A DNA stretch of 36,630 nt from Saccoglossus kowalevskii (lineage: Eukaryota > Hemichordata > Enteropneusta > Harrimaniidae). This document shows positions 11,801 through 24,800 of the stretch, piece by piece. Positions within the stretch are counted from its first letter, which is position 1. Every line of letters begins with the position of its first letter. The stretch is from NCBI RefSeq assembly GCF_000003605.2, contig NW_003149276.1:1-36630 (forward strand). Reading direction: 5' to 3'. The position numbers and the translations under genes are program-made. Under the pieces are notes generated by a model. That model did no database searches. It was not told the origin of the DNA and saw only the letters and a list, made by a program, of their open reading frames with translations.

Positions 11801-14800
11801 ACGGCATGNNNNNNNNNNNNNNNNNNNNNNNNNNNNNNNNNNNNNNNNNNNNNNNNNNNNNNNNNNNNNNNNNNNNNNNNNNNNNNNNNNNNNNNNNNNN
11901 NNNNNNNNNNNNNNNNNNNNNNNNNNNNNNNNNNNNNNNNNNNNNNNNNNNNNNNNNNNNNNNNNNNNNNNNNNNNNNNNNNNNNNNNNNNNNNNNNNNN
12001 NNNNNNNNNNNNNNNNNNNNNNNNNNNNNNNNNNNNNNNNNNNNNNNNNNNNNNNNNNNNNNNNNNNNNNNNNNNNNNNNNNNNNNNNNNNNNNNNNNNN
12101 NNNNNNNNNNNNNNNNNNNNNNNNNNNNNNNNNNNNNNNNNNNNNNNNNNNNNNNNNNNNNNNNNNNNNNNNNNNNNNNNNNNNNNNNNNNNNNNNNNNN
12201 NNNNNNNNNNNNNNNNNNNNNNNNNNNNNNNNNNNNNNNNNNNNNNNTTCTGTCATATTATTTTTACTAACTCGTGTGCAACCCGCACTAACTTGTGGGT
12301 TCTTGGTCATTTTGAAATTACAAATTTGTCTGACACACTGATAATTTTGAATGGCACAAATACAATTATATGCATACCCTTACCAAAATCAAGTATACTG
12401 AAAGTATACCCAAGGTACGCTCTGCATGTGTAAGTTAGATATACTTAATGTGTACCAGAAATGAAACAACTGGTATACTTTAAGTAGTCCAGAATTGGGC
12501 ACATTGATGGGTATACTTTGGGTATACCTCTTTGGAAGAAGTATACCCTAGGTGTATCTATTTCTGGAAAGTATATCCTGAGTACATTTATTTCCGAAGA
12601 GTATACCTTTGATAAACCTCACAAAACAAACAGACAAAAGAACTCAACAGGTATACTCAAATCGACTGTCCACATGCAAAGTTGGAAATATATATGGTAT
12701 ACCTGAAATATACCAATTTTAAACCTTGCATGATAGCTGTGCTCAAAGGTATACGTAAAGTGTACCACTTCAACTTTAGTATTGGAAGGTACATTTTAAG
12801 TATATTTATCCAGAAGCAAATTTTCAAATAAATAGTATTTTGGTCTACCTGAAGTATACCAAAATCAATTTGGTATACTTATAGTATACCTTTGGTATGC
12901 GTAAGGTATACCAGAACAGTTTTTTATTTGGTAAGGGATAGCATATGTGCTTTTGTCTAATAGAGCATAATATGGTGTATATGTTTTCTATAATCTCTAT
13001 TTGGTACATCTGTAACTTTACTTTCAATTTTATTTGCAATTGCATTTCATTCTAAACATAATTGAAGGAAACAGAAACGAGGAATCAGGACAAGAAAGTA
13101 CAAGACCTTCAAATCCCAGAAGATACATTAAGGCAGAGGGATATCCACATTAATCCCTCGTGTTCTCAACATCCAGACAAATCCTGGTGTTGGTCTGCAC
13201 AGAGTCCTGCCGAATTTAATCACTTCCAGTTCAGGTTCTGTACAGTTTGGTGGGGATTGTGGGCTGGCCTTTTCAAGGTCCAGCATGGGTTTCTAGTCAA
13301 TTTATATGGGAACCTGGTGAGGTTTCTGTCAAAGTCTGTGCATATTACTAAATATAAATAGTAGAGTTATACACTGCCTGAAACACAACATTTGCTTACT
13401 TCCAATTAAAATGTCATTCGTTTTTTTGGCAAAAAACTGTTGAACCACTAGCTAATTTGCCTATTTTCTAACACTTGGAGAAATATTTGTTTTTATTTAA
13501 ATATTATAGAAAACCAAAAAGATGCTGGATGTGATGCTTTGTGCAGCTGTGAATAAGGGTGATGCTGCTTCAGTTAAACATTTGTTGGATCAGGGTGCAC
13601 GATCTAATTGCAAAGATGGAGTAAGTATTATCAACATAGCATACACAGATGGTTGGATAGACGGATAGTGAACAAATAGAGATGTCATGAACCCACACGA
13701 CTCACCCATGCTTGAATAAAACACCGACAGACAGACAATAATTGACAAACCAGCTGACGAGTATATTTAATCAAATGATATGGAAACAGACTGGCATTAT
13801 TTAATGTAACTATATGAGCATGCGCTAGGAAATATTATTTTACTGAACAGTGAATTACTGATTTAATCTAACAGTTCTACCATTAGTATGTGCATGCAAA
13901 GTACACAATAAGGAGGAATTGTTTTCTGACAACATGGTATTAAAGAAAATAACACTTTCATCATTTGAATCTTTTTCTTTTACAGAAACAAAATACCCCA
14001 CTAATGCTTGCTTGTGAAGGTGGATATACTGAGATTGGCAAACTTCTACTTGAAAACAATGCTGGTACAGGGGCCAGAAACCAGGTGTTTATTTATTAAT
14101 AATTACTATAATAATACATTTGGTTATTTTGAAAATATTGTTCTTACGACATAGTAATAACGATACTAATAATGATAATTTGTATTGCATCCTTAGAAAG
14201 ATTGTATTGATTGAAATGTTTTTTGTTTATTATCTATTTGTTTAAGAATATTTTCCTTAATTTTGTCTCGATAATTGTTGTAGAGATGACAATTCATGAA
14301 GAAATGTAACTCATCTTCAGTTTCATTTTGGGAACAATTTATGCAAGTTATATTTGAGTTTTGGATTGAGTGTGTCTACCTGTTTCAATAGCAAGGTTAT
14401 GGTTACTGGTTCTAAATTTACATAAAATGATTCTTTCTTTGAGGGGAAGTACAGATAAATATAGTTCACAAGTATAAGTATGAGTATATTTAAACATTAC
14501 ATATGTTCTAAGCTTTGTTTTTTTCTTTAAGGCATTCTTTCCAGAATTCAATGTAATCCTTTTTTTATCACATTCATAATTTGTTTTCAATCCTGTGTTA
14601 AATTACCTCCCATTACAGATTTCTTTAATTTCAGAATTGAAATACCCCATGATAAGTTTGACTTCATCTGTTCTTAAAATGCTAGTTTTGTTAGACTATT
14701 TTCTGGACGATCTATAATTCTAAACCATTAATTAATAAGATTTATTTTAATATAAAAATGTAATAGAAATTCTCCCAGCTATGCTCGACATGTAATATTT

Positions 14801-17800
14801 GTTGGAAATTTGTTTAGATTTACCGTACTCGACCGCGTTAGCGCCCATGCCCGGGCAAGCGCCCACCCCCACTTTTGCGCAATTTTTATATTTGGAGTCA
14901 CATTCGGCAAAGCGCCCACCCCTTCAAAATGCAACTAATTTAAAACTTGGTCTTGCGTATCGAATCTTGGTAATCGTTTTTATATGATACAGCATGGATA
15001 TCGATCGCTGTGAACATGTAGTGAATGCGTAGAAAACGGTAACCGTGCGTAAACTACGCTTCGACAATGACCTGTTAATACAAGTAAAATGCGATAAATA
15101 TTTCATGCCACATTCAGTTTACCTCTCAAAAATGGCTAGTTACTAGTTTTTTGGAAAAACATGTCGTTTATTCGCTGAAATCAATTCCAACAGATCGTAC
15201 TGCGACATAGATTATTCACTTCCGCATAGCGTTACCGGAAAGTCTTCGGGAATTTCCGAAGAATTCCATCAGTACAACACTGCATTCTGATTAGTTAATA
15301 ACCAACTTGACCCATTAGGTCAAAGGACGCTGCTGTAGGTCAAATCTGCAATTGCCTCATGGCGGAAAGTGATTTTCGTCGAGAGTTTGTGTACGATCGA
15401 ACAACTTCGTCAGTGGAAATAATATGACAATTTTGACTTCGACTGTGTTCCAACAGACTCAAATGTTTTTAATTCCGTAAATTATGGTGGTACGTAATTA
15501 ATATTGTGATAAAATGTGCGTATTTTTTGTGATCATTTCTGTATCTTCATTGTGAAAATCAATGACGACGCAACTAATTTAGTAATTTGATTTTCCCTCA
15601 AAGACGTAATCTGTCACTAGATGAATAAAAATTTTCATTTGCACTTTTCTTCGTGATTTTCTGAGTTGAGGCCCCTGGGCGCTAACGCGGTCGAGTACGG
15701 TAATAGTTGTTTGCAAAATTTTAAATGAACATTTTCTGTTGATGTTTCATTCCATTTATTGCTATCTTGATTTCCATTCCCTAAATTTCTGCACCATATA
15801 ATGACTTGAAAATATGAATAGCTGTTTTGTAGTCAGTTTCTTTTTGAAAGTATTTTGACATAGCATATAAAGCTCTGAGTGCTTTATCTGACATTTTTCC
15901 TTGCTTCATTGAATTTGCCATTTGCCTGTATTTAATTTAACATTGTTGTTATCTAGTTTAACAGGATCAGTAGATTACAGGATCAGATCGTTTACAAAAA
16001 TATTGAAAACGCTTGGACTCATGATACAACCTTAATTCACCCCTTTAATTGTTTGAAACAAGGGTGATATTTTTTCGGCCAATACGTATACATAATGTTG
16101 TATTAAGTAAGGTACATGTTTTTTTTTATAATTTTATAAAGATTTCCATTAATCCCATGTTTGAGCAGTATATAAAACAATCCCTGTCTCCATACCATAT
16201 CAAAGGCTTTTTGAAAGTCTTCAAAGTAGGTGTACAGTTTTCCATTTTTCTTAAGATACTGTACAATGTTTTTTAAAACAAAAATGTGATCAGTTGTACA
16301 ATATTTTTTTCGAAAGCATGCTTGCTTATTGTAAATTATATTATTTTCCTCTGTGAAATATTTGAGTCTATTATTTATGATAATGCAGAAAGTTCTGTCA
16401 ATGCAGCTAGATACAGAAATGCCTCTGTAATTCCCTGGCACAGCCCTATCACCTTTTTTTTATAGATATAAATTATAGAGATAATAACACTAATATTCCA
16501 AATATCAGAATATTCTTCTGTATTTAGAATCAAATTAAATAATTTACATATTGATTTAATCAAGTAATCTGAACCATAATTCAATAATTCTGAACAATAA
16601 CCATCATAATCTGCAGCTTTCTTACATTTAAGTTTTTTAATTGTATCTTTATTTTTTTTCACTTGCTTTGATCATTTAATGTTTGGTTCAGATTTTTATT
16701 ATTTTCTAGAATTTTGATTTCATTTATTATGTCATTTTGAAAATCATTCATCTTGTCATTACTGTTTAACTTTTTTTGATATTCAACCCATTTTATGGTG
16801 CGTTTGGATTATTCTGATCCTTATTTCAGTCCCTAAAATAAATTGTTAATGATTTTACGGAATTCCGTAGGGTTGTTATTATTAGGTTGTTTTAATTTGT
16901 TAATGATTATATTTTCTTCTTGTTTTCTTTTGCATCAAACTATTTTTTTGAATTTCTTTTTCTTGTAAAGTTTATCATATGAAAAGTACTAATTGAAATA
17001 AAAATTACTTTTCAGGTTAACAAATCATCGCTACATCTAGCCGCTCAGAACGGAAATTTAGAAATGGTTAAACTACTTTTACCATCGAGAAACTGGAACT
17101 CAAAAGATAAAGTAAGATTTATTCACATACAGAATAAAAGATATAATTTCTTTCTTCATCCACAGTCATTTCATCTATTACCATGATGCAAATACACACT
17201 ATTTATCCTGCTTTGCTGAACACTCGATCGTGAAAACAATTTCTCACAAAAGCAAATTAGCATTTCAAGTCTGTTCTGGTGCCTTTGCGAGATATATGGG
17301 TCTCATATAAACAAATATGGCGACTTTGACTGTTGCGCAGAACAACGAGTACAAACTGAGACGTTTTCAAGCTTTAATTAGGTAATTTGCATGTGATTGG
17401 AAGGTATCGAGGGAGTCACCGACGGTAATCAGTGCAAATTGCGCCCAGGTCAAACCCCATATTTGTGATTTCCATTTGAAAAGCGCATTGGATTGTGGGA
17501 AAATCAATGTTTATCAATACAAATGTCGCACATGTGCAGTGTGATGACTGCCACGCTTTAATACAGTCCTATTAACAAATACTGCATATTCGTTAAAATC
17601 ACACATTTCTGGACTAACTGGAGGAGAGAAAAAAAAAACCAAAGTACTCAAACATGGGCAAAACAAAAAAAATACTTGCACAACAATTTTGCATGTTTAA
17701 CCACAGTGTATAAAAATTACAAATTTGAAATGATCTCCATAAACTGGAAAGGCAACTCCAGTGCAACCCAACACTGCCTATGCAATAGAATGACAACATG

Positions 17801-20800
17801 AAACAGATGACCCAAATAGTTGAAGCTGAAAAAAGATATGTTGCCATCTACGCTTGACACCACTTGCTTAACAAAAGCAACATCTGTAGCAAATTCTTTT
17901 TTAATTTGGAAAAAATAAGACGAAAATAAGCAAATAGTTCAAAACAAGATTCGAAATATTATTGTAAACTTGTACCAAAATGTATATACCCCTGTTTCAA
18001 CTATTTGGGTCAGCTGTTTCTTGTTTCTCATTGATTCATTATTCTGTTTCTAGAGTAGGTCCGCTGAGCTAGATGAATGGTTGTCTGTCTGTCTGTCTGG
18101 ATGAATAAATAGATGTGGATGACTGCTTCTCAAAATCTGTTTTCTTGTTTTCGGTTGTGTAGCTGCCTTGATGGGTGTAGATGGAAATTTGTTCTTGAGA
18201 AGTTGATCCGCCTAAATTTATGCAAATTGGTCATCGAAAATTATGAAAATACTTATTGATTTATACTATGACACTATTTGGTCTACAGTGCTGATATTGA
18301 TAGTGCACATGTTTGTTATTATTCTCTATTTTTGGGGAAATATTTTTCGTAAAAAATGCTATTTTCTACTTCTTCTTGGGTTGACCTCTGGTAGATGTTT
18401 TCATTATGATGATAACTTCAATTATCTATTTTTGGCAAACATTTTTGTCATTTTCAGTTAATAAATTATATTTTGCTTTGATAATTCACTATGTTCAATT
18501 ACCCACCATAGACTCCGGTCTGTCAAAATGAGTATTTTGAAGCCCTATTACCTGGTTAGCTGTCACCTGTGTGGTAGCTGATGCTGTGGCTGGTAGGATA
18601 AGTCTTTCTACTTTTTTTTTTACCCCTGTATCGCCTTTTGTGTGTATTGCTTACAAGAAAGGCAAAACACAGTGACGCAAATTTGACCATGTCACTGCAT
18701 TTCTTTGTGTCAGCTTTTAACTGTAATTCATTTCTCTCATGCATGTCATGTTCATTTTTACCAATGTGTTTTTAGAAATGGATAGGAAGAAATGGTAACA
18801 CGCCAAAGACTCCTCACCTCTTTTTTGTTCGCCCCTAGGATCGGGGCAGTCGTATGGTAGTTGCCACCAGGAATTACCAGCTTGGAACCCACATAGCAAA
18901 TGCTATTTGTGTTTTGACTGTGTGCGGGGCTCAAGGTTTTGCCTGACTGTGTCACTCGGGTTCACTGCAGTTGCACGTGCAGTAATGTGAGCGTGAGTGA
19001 GTGGAGTGTAGCATGAGCGATTAGTCCACCCACTTGTCTACCAATGTCTTAAGTACCACGGCAATGAGTGAGAGACCTGACAGTGGAGGTCTCGTGATAT
19101 CTCGGTCCCCCTACAGATCAGAGGGCTTCCTTGCATTCTGCTTTTGCAGGTGGCGTTTTGCTCAATCATACCGGCAACAGCGAGGCTGTGCCCCCGGAGG
19201 CTTTTACTTCTATCGGGTCTGTGGGTCTGTGCTCGCATGGTGCCGGGTTTGCCAACAAGGTTCAGGCTTTGTTTGAGGACCTGCCGAACCCAGTGACAAG
19301 GAATTAATTTTTTTCTGAGTCCTGCCTCTACTAGGGCCATTCCTCTTTTGGGGACCCGCAGACCCTCCCAGAGGAGTCCTGTCCGGTCATCAGAGGTATA
19401 TCTGATTCGGCGACCCCTCAGAGGTAATGTAGGGAACAGCGATCCTAGTGACCCGATGTTCAACCACCACCCTCGATCCTGAAGCAGTTACTCTCGGTAG
19501 TGCAAAGCAACCCCTAGTCTGGCAGAGTGCTTGATGCAGTGGGAATGCTCAGACGTTGTTGATGGGCGGACTAGAGGTCTAAATTCCCAGGGTGGGCAAT
19601 GTCATGCTTAACCCTTTCCGCTGGACCAAGCATTACCTGATCAAGCGGAGTCTGGAGCCAAATATCATGCCCTGACCAGATCCCTCGGTTCCTCCCCCAA
19701 CCCTGGTACCACAAATTGTTGGTTCGGTATGACGGGCAAAGGAGGATGGCCACGTTCATGGAATATTTCGACAGTTTTAGTCAGAAACGATCCACACCCT
19801 GAGAGCAGAGTGGTGACCCTCAACTTTTGAGTTTGTGGCCGGCCCACTGGAACACATTGTTTTGCGCCCCCAGCACTCTGAAGGCTCAAAACCGAAACGC
19901 ACCAGCCTCCTAGACCAGCATACACAGCCATTGATGGGAAACCACATGGCTATGTGGGATATCCAGCAGTGTCATCTGGCTCTCATGGCAGGGGCTGCCT
20001 CTGCACAGTGGGATGTGGTTTTGGCTGTTTTCACTGAGCGCTCCACCGCCTCAGTTACGCAGACTGGACCTCTCCCACCCTCTTTCCTTTGAGGATGGAA
20101 GGAGCAATTCTGGTGCTTCGGGATACCACCGACCAGTTGGTACAGGTGAGACCAGCAGGAGAGTTTGGCTTCTGCCAAGGGCAAGTGGAAAGGACCACAA
20201 GCTAAGAAAACGTAACGATCTAAGTTGGCACCCATTGGCCAGAAGTAGCCAGGAGGCAAGCATCCTGGCCCCCCAGAAAGAAGGGACCAGGTGGTGGTCC
20301 TCCTCTTCCTCGGGTGGTCACCCACCAAGCTCGCAGGGGAAGCAAGTTTGACACTTTTGCTTGCGACAAGGGGCATGGGCATGTGTTTGGGAGGAGGCAG
20401 AGTCTGAACCTGACTTTCACAGGCCTTGTGAGGTCTCACCTCGGTGGAGGAGAGATAACCCATGATGTAGAACCGTCGAACCCACATATCTCTGTTGCAT
20501 AGATTGTGCTGGTGTATTCCAGCTCGGAAGCAGCTCATAACCGACCCCTGAACTCTCCAGGTGGTGACAAGATCCCGCTGCAATCTACACCCCGCTAAAT
20601 GCCCCCCATTCAGGGCGCTACTCGAGGATCCTCGCAAAGCGGAAGCAATCTGACAGGAGGTAGACAGTTTGCTTACAAACGGCGCTATACACAGGATAGA
20701 GGACACGGCATTAAGTCTGGGCTTCTACTCGCAAGTGTTGGTGGTTCCAAAGACTGCTTCCAGTTCTTGACTTAAGCAGACTAAATGAGCATGTGCTTTG

Positions 20801-21803
20801 TTGCAGCACCAGGCTCACCTACAGAACCGGAGAGGCGAGTAACACTCGCGTACCTAACGAGGAATACCTTGCCCTGGTGGTCGGCAATTGCCAACCTCAG
20901 ACAAGGGGTTCATCCTGGATCGACTCGCCACAGCTTCACAGGTTGGGGAGCGCACCTATAGGAGTAGCCTCCGGACTATTTTGGTGGTGGGACAGTCCAA
21001 AGCTAGACCTATTCACCACACCCTGGAATGCCAAGCTTCTGATATACATGCCGTCTCCAGGAGCCTGGGCCAGAGACGATTTGTCGATCCCATAGGCCCA
21101 CATGGATGTGTACGCCTTTCTTTTCTTCACTGGCTTCTGAAGGAACTCAAATACAGTTAATTTTGAATAAATTGTTAATGTATCTCCAATTCCCTCATCA
21201 GCACACATGAGTTCTATCTAACCTTTCTTTCATTTTTCTTTGAGTTAAATCAGTGCAAATTAGTTTTTTTATAATACTAACCTTCCGAGTTTTGAATGGT
21301 CAATCCTTAATTTCAGAAATCACTCTTTTACATCAAACAGTCAAATACATTTTTTTTCAATATTAATTTTAAGTGATATATTAAATATTAACACCTGACC
21401 ATCAAGATTACAAGAACGAAATACATATTGGATTTGTCAGCATGCATCAACTTCCACAATTTATTTTCAACTGCATTTATCAAATGCATGTGTATGATTT
21501 TTGATGAAACTGAATGCAAATATGCTCTGAGTTAATGTGCAGATTAGATTTGGTTTGGGGTTAAATGCATATTAATTACCCAATTTGCATGATACAATTA
21601 GCTAATTTTAGCTGTTCCACTGATATCTAAAAAAATATTCATTGGATATTTATCAAACTTGGTACATAGATGCTCTGGGATAATGCACAGATCTGATTAG
21701 TTTTGTGTCAAAATCCATGCATATTAATTATCTAATTTGCATAGTGATTAGTCAATTTTCTTCTTTTCCACTGATATCTCATTTACTAATCATCATATTT
21801 ACT

Positions 21804-21849
<46 letters not shown>

Positions 21850-24800
21850 TACTACACGTGGTCCCCCCTCAGATTTGTTCATTTTGTGATGATATCTTTT
21901 ATTCTCTAATTTTAGTGAATACTTTTTAAATTTTTGGTAAAAAGTGATATTTTTGGCTTCTTGTTGAAAACCACAAGTCCAATTGCTTTGATATTACATA
22001 TATAGGTACTACATGTGGATCTCTTTAAGATTTGTTCATTTTGTAATGATATCTTTAATTCTCTAATTTTGGTGAATATTTTTGTCATTTTTGGTAAAAA
22101 GTGATATTTTTGACTTCTTGTTAAAAACTGCAAGTCCAATTGCTTTGATATTACATATGCAGGTACTACATGTGGTCCTCTCTCAGATTTGTTCATTTTG
22201 TGATGATATTATTTATTCTCTAATTTTAGTGAATATTTTTTTAATTTTTGGTAAAAAGTGATATTTTTGACTTCTTGTTGAAAACCGCAAGTCTGATTGC
22301 TTTTATATTACATATATAGGTACTACATGAGGACCTCTTTCAGATTTGTTAATTTCGTGGTGATATCTTCAATTATCTAATTTTGGGTGATTATTTTTTG
22401 GTGAAAAGTGATATTTTTGAAATCTTGTTGAAACAGTAAGTCCTGCTGCTTTACATATACATTTTCTAACGATATCTTCTGTTCTTTAGTTGCAAAGTGC
22501 ATTGCTAACAGCGGAGCTATCTCAGCTGACAGACTGCTTGTTCAATGAATCTTGCCAAGTAAATAGTGTTTTTTGTTGGACTGTGTAAAGTGAATTATAA
22601 GCAGATTATTAATTGAATAGACACACCACACCACACTACATTACATGACATCACACAATGCCATTCGTAGTCACAGCATTTGATCAGTGCATTGTGCATT
22701 ATGTATAAATTCAATTTGTGTATCTGTGATTTTTATAGTTTGGGAAGACACCACTTGACTATGCGAAAGCTAATAATCATACAGATATCATGAAAGAACT
22801 AACAAAATCAAAGAAACATCTTGCTGCAAAGATTCGAAGATCCAAGGTTCGTGAATAGAACATTAAATAATGCTACTATCTATTAAAGCAAAAGTGTATT
22901 GCTTATATTATTGTACCGTATTTATCTGGGTATTAAAAGCCCATGCCCTGGCAAACGTCCACCCCCAATTGTGATACAATAAAGAAATTGAGGTCGTAAC
23001 CTGGCATACATCCATGGGTATCGTTTTCTACACTTGTAATAGAAAAATAACAGAAACCTGTACGGTAATAACTTAGAAATAAAGTACACATACATAAAAT
23101 GTACGAGTGTGAGTACATGCATACAAGAGCGTACTTGCATAACAATGACTGTGCAGCAATCTAAGTTGATGCCCTTAGACACCTGCTCGGATATTTTTAT
23201 TTGTGCATGCACATAGCAATGAAACATGTTTAATGGTGTGTCAAGTTATTAGTTTAATTGTCTTAATACTTCAGATTTTGGAGCAACTTCAAAGAGCGCT
23301 GATTAGTGGGGCAAAGAAAAAAGTATACAGAGGACGTGTTATGCTCATTGGACCATGGGGCGCAGGGAAAACGTCCATCATGAATAGTCTGCTCAATGAA
23401 GATTGCGAGGTTAAACATACAACCACAGATCCATTTGAGACCTTTCACATTGATATCACAGAATGGATAATCAGAGGTAGTAGTTGTACATATTTATATA
23501 ATGGCTTGGATGTAAATGGTCAAATTATATGCATGTTAATTAAAATAAAAAAGATTTCTAATTTACCTAATTAATATGTTATAATGTTTAAAAAGCTTGG
23601 ATATTAAATTTCATAGTTTGCAAGGAAGTTGCATATTATACTGTTCACTGCAATTATATGCTTACCTTCTTCAGATTAATTAAAGGAAACATAAATCCAA
23701 ACAACATAATGACCTCNNNNNNNNNNNNNNNNNNNNNNNNNNNNNNNNNNNNNNNNNNNNNNNNNNNNNNNNNNNNNNNNNNNNNNNNNNNNNNNNNNNN
23801 NNNNNNNNNNNNNNNNNNNNNNNNNNNNNNNNNNNNNNNNNNNNNNNNNNNNNNNNNNNNNNNNNNNNNNNNNNNNNNNNNNNNNNNNNNNNNNNNNGTT
23901 GTTTGGATTGATGTTTCATTTAATTACTTGTAATTGACAAAATATGACAAAGTAATAACTAGATTGATATGGACATATTTCTATGTAACATGTTGTTTTT
24001 TTCTGAAAAAAGCCTTCTGTGAGGTTGATATGAAGAGTTCAATGATTAAGAAGAAGGCATAATTCATAAATTCAGGCATAAATGTAGCTATACCGCTCTG
24101 GGCAAACAACACAGCCTAAAATATATATGGGCACCAAACGAAATGAACCCTTAAAATTAAAGTTAATGATCACACAATCAAGATCAAATGTTATTCACTA
24201 TTTTGCTAATCCTGTATTAACACAAAGTGAGAGCACATGAAGCCTTCAAGGTTTGTTTTAAATTCAACATAGGTAAATAGTTATTTCTGCTCACAATTTC
24301 AGGTTTTTCGGTTAGTATTCAATCGTAGATGGCACCCAAATCGTGGAATCTATTGCATTAAACTTCTAGAACCTATTTGGCTATAAAATTTCAGATTGAG
24401 AAGCTCGGCACAGGTTATCCAGAAACCAATTAAAGCTACCTAACACATACATTCATACATACTTTGCAGGCAATGAAGAATACTTCCATGCTCGCAATCC
24501 TGAGGAAACACGTGATTTAATTGAGAGAGTCCTTGCTTCAGAAGTTGTACGACAAGATGCAGAACGACGACATGCTCGTTATGGACCTACTCTAAGTGAT
24601 CAAAGCACACCAAAACAGGAATCTGGACCAATGGGTACTGTATTAATACAAATTTTCAACTTGTATTCACCATTACATAATAACACAATTTGCCACTCAA
24701 TTTCATATCTTTGTTGAGCAAATCGGTTAGAGGCGACACACTACAACTACCATACATAATGTAGCCTTATACAAAAGATTACGTTGGTCTCAAACATTAC

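Larger units (their letters stand above)
10973..13067 (+). other. Intron 8 (holds a gap and a foldback element)
   Basis: It starts with the shared GTAAATAACGCAAC donor sequence and ends with TCTAAACATAATTGAAG, again shared with introns 6 and 7. From about 11060 to 11808 it holds a less AT-rich insert with a TATGCAAATGA motif at 11154-11164 and 11384-11394. Then come an assembly gap and the GTATACC-rich element. Confidence 0.65.

Noticed and set aside
11711-12433. Long plus- and minus-strand open frames across the N run
   Set aside because: They are open only because N blocks hide stops; there is no real coding evidence.
12352-12945. CRISPR-like array from the repeated GTATACC words
   Set aside because: Words are 7 bp, in both orientations and unevenly spaced, in an animal intron; a transposable foldback element fits better.
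16103-16662. Minus-strand open frames as a host gene
   Set aside because: They carry reverse transcriptase motifs of a LINE and are broken by frameshifts.
19972-20706. 244-codon minus-strand open frame as a gene
   Set aside because: It lies opposite the DIRS-like relic; its length reflects GC richness, and the recognisable motifs are on the plus strand.
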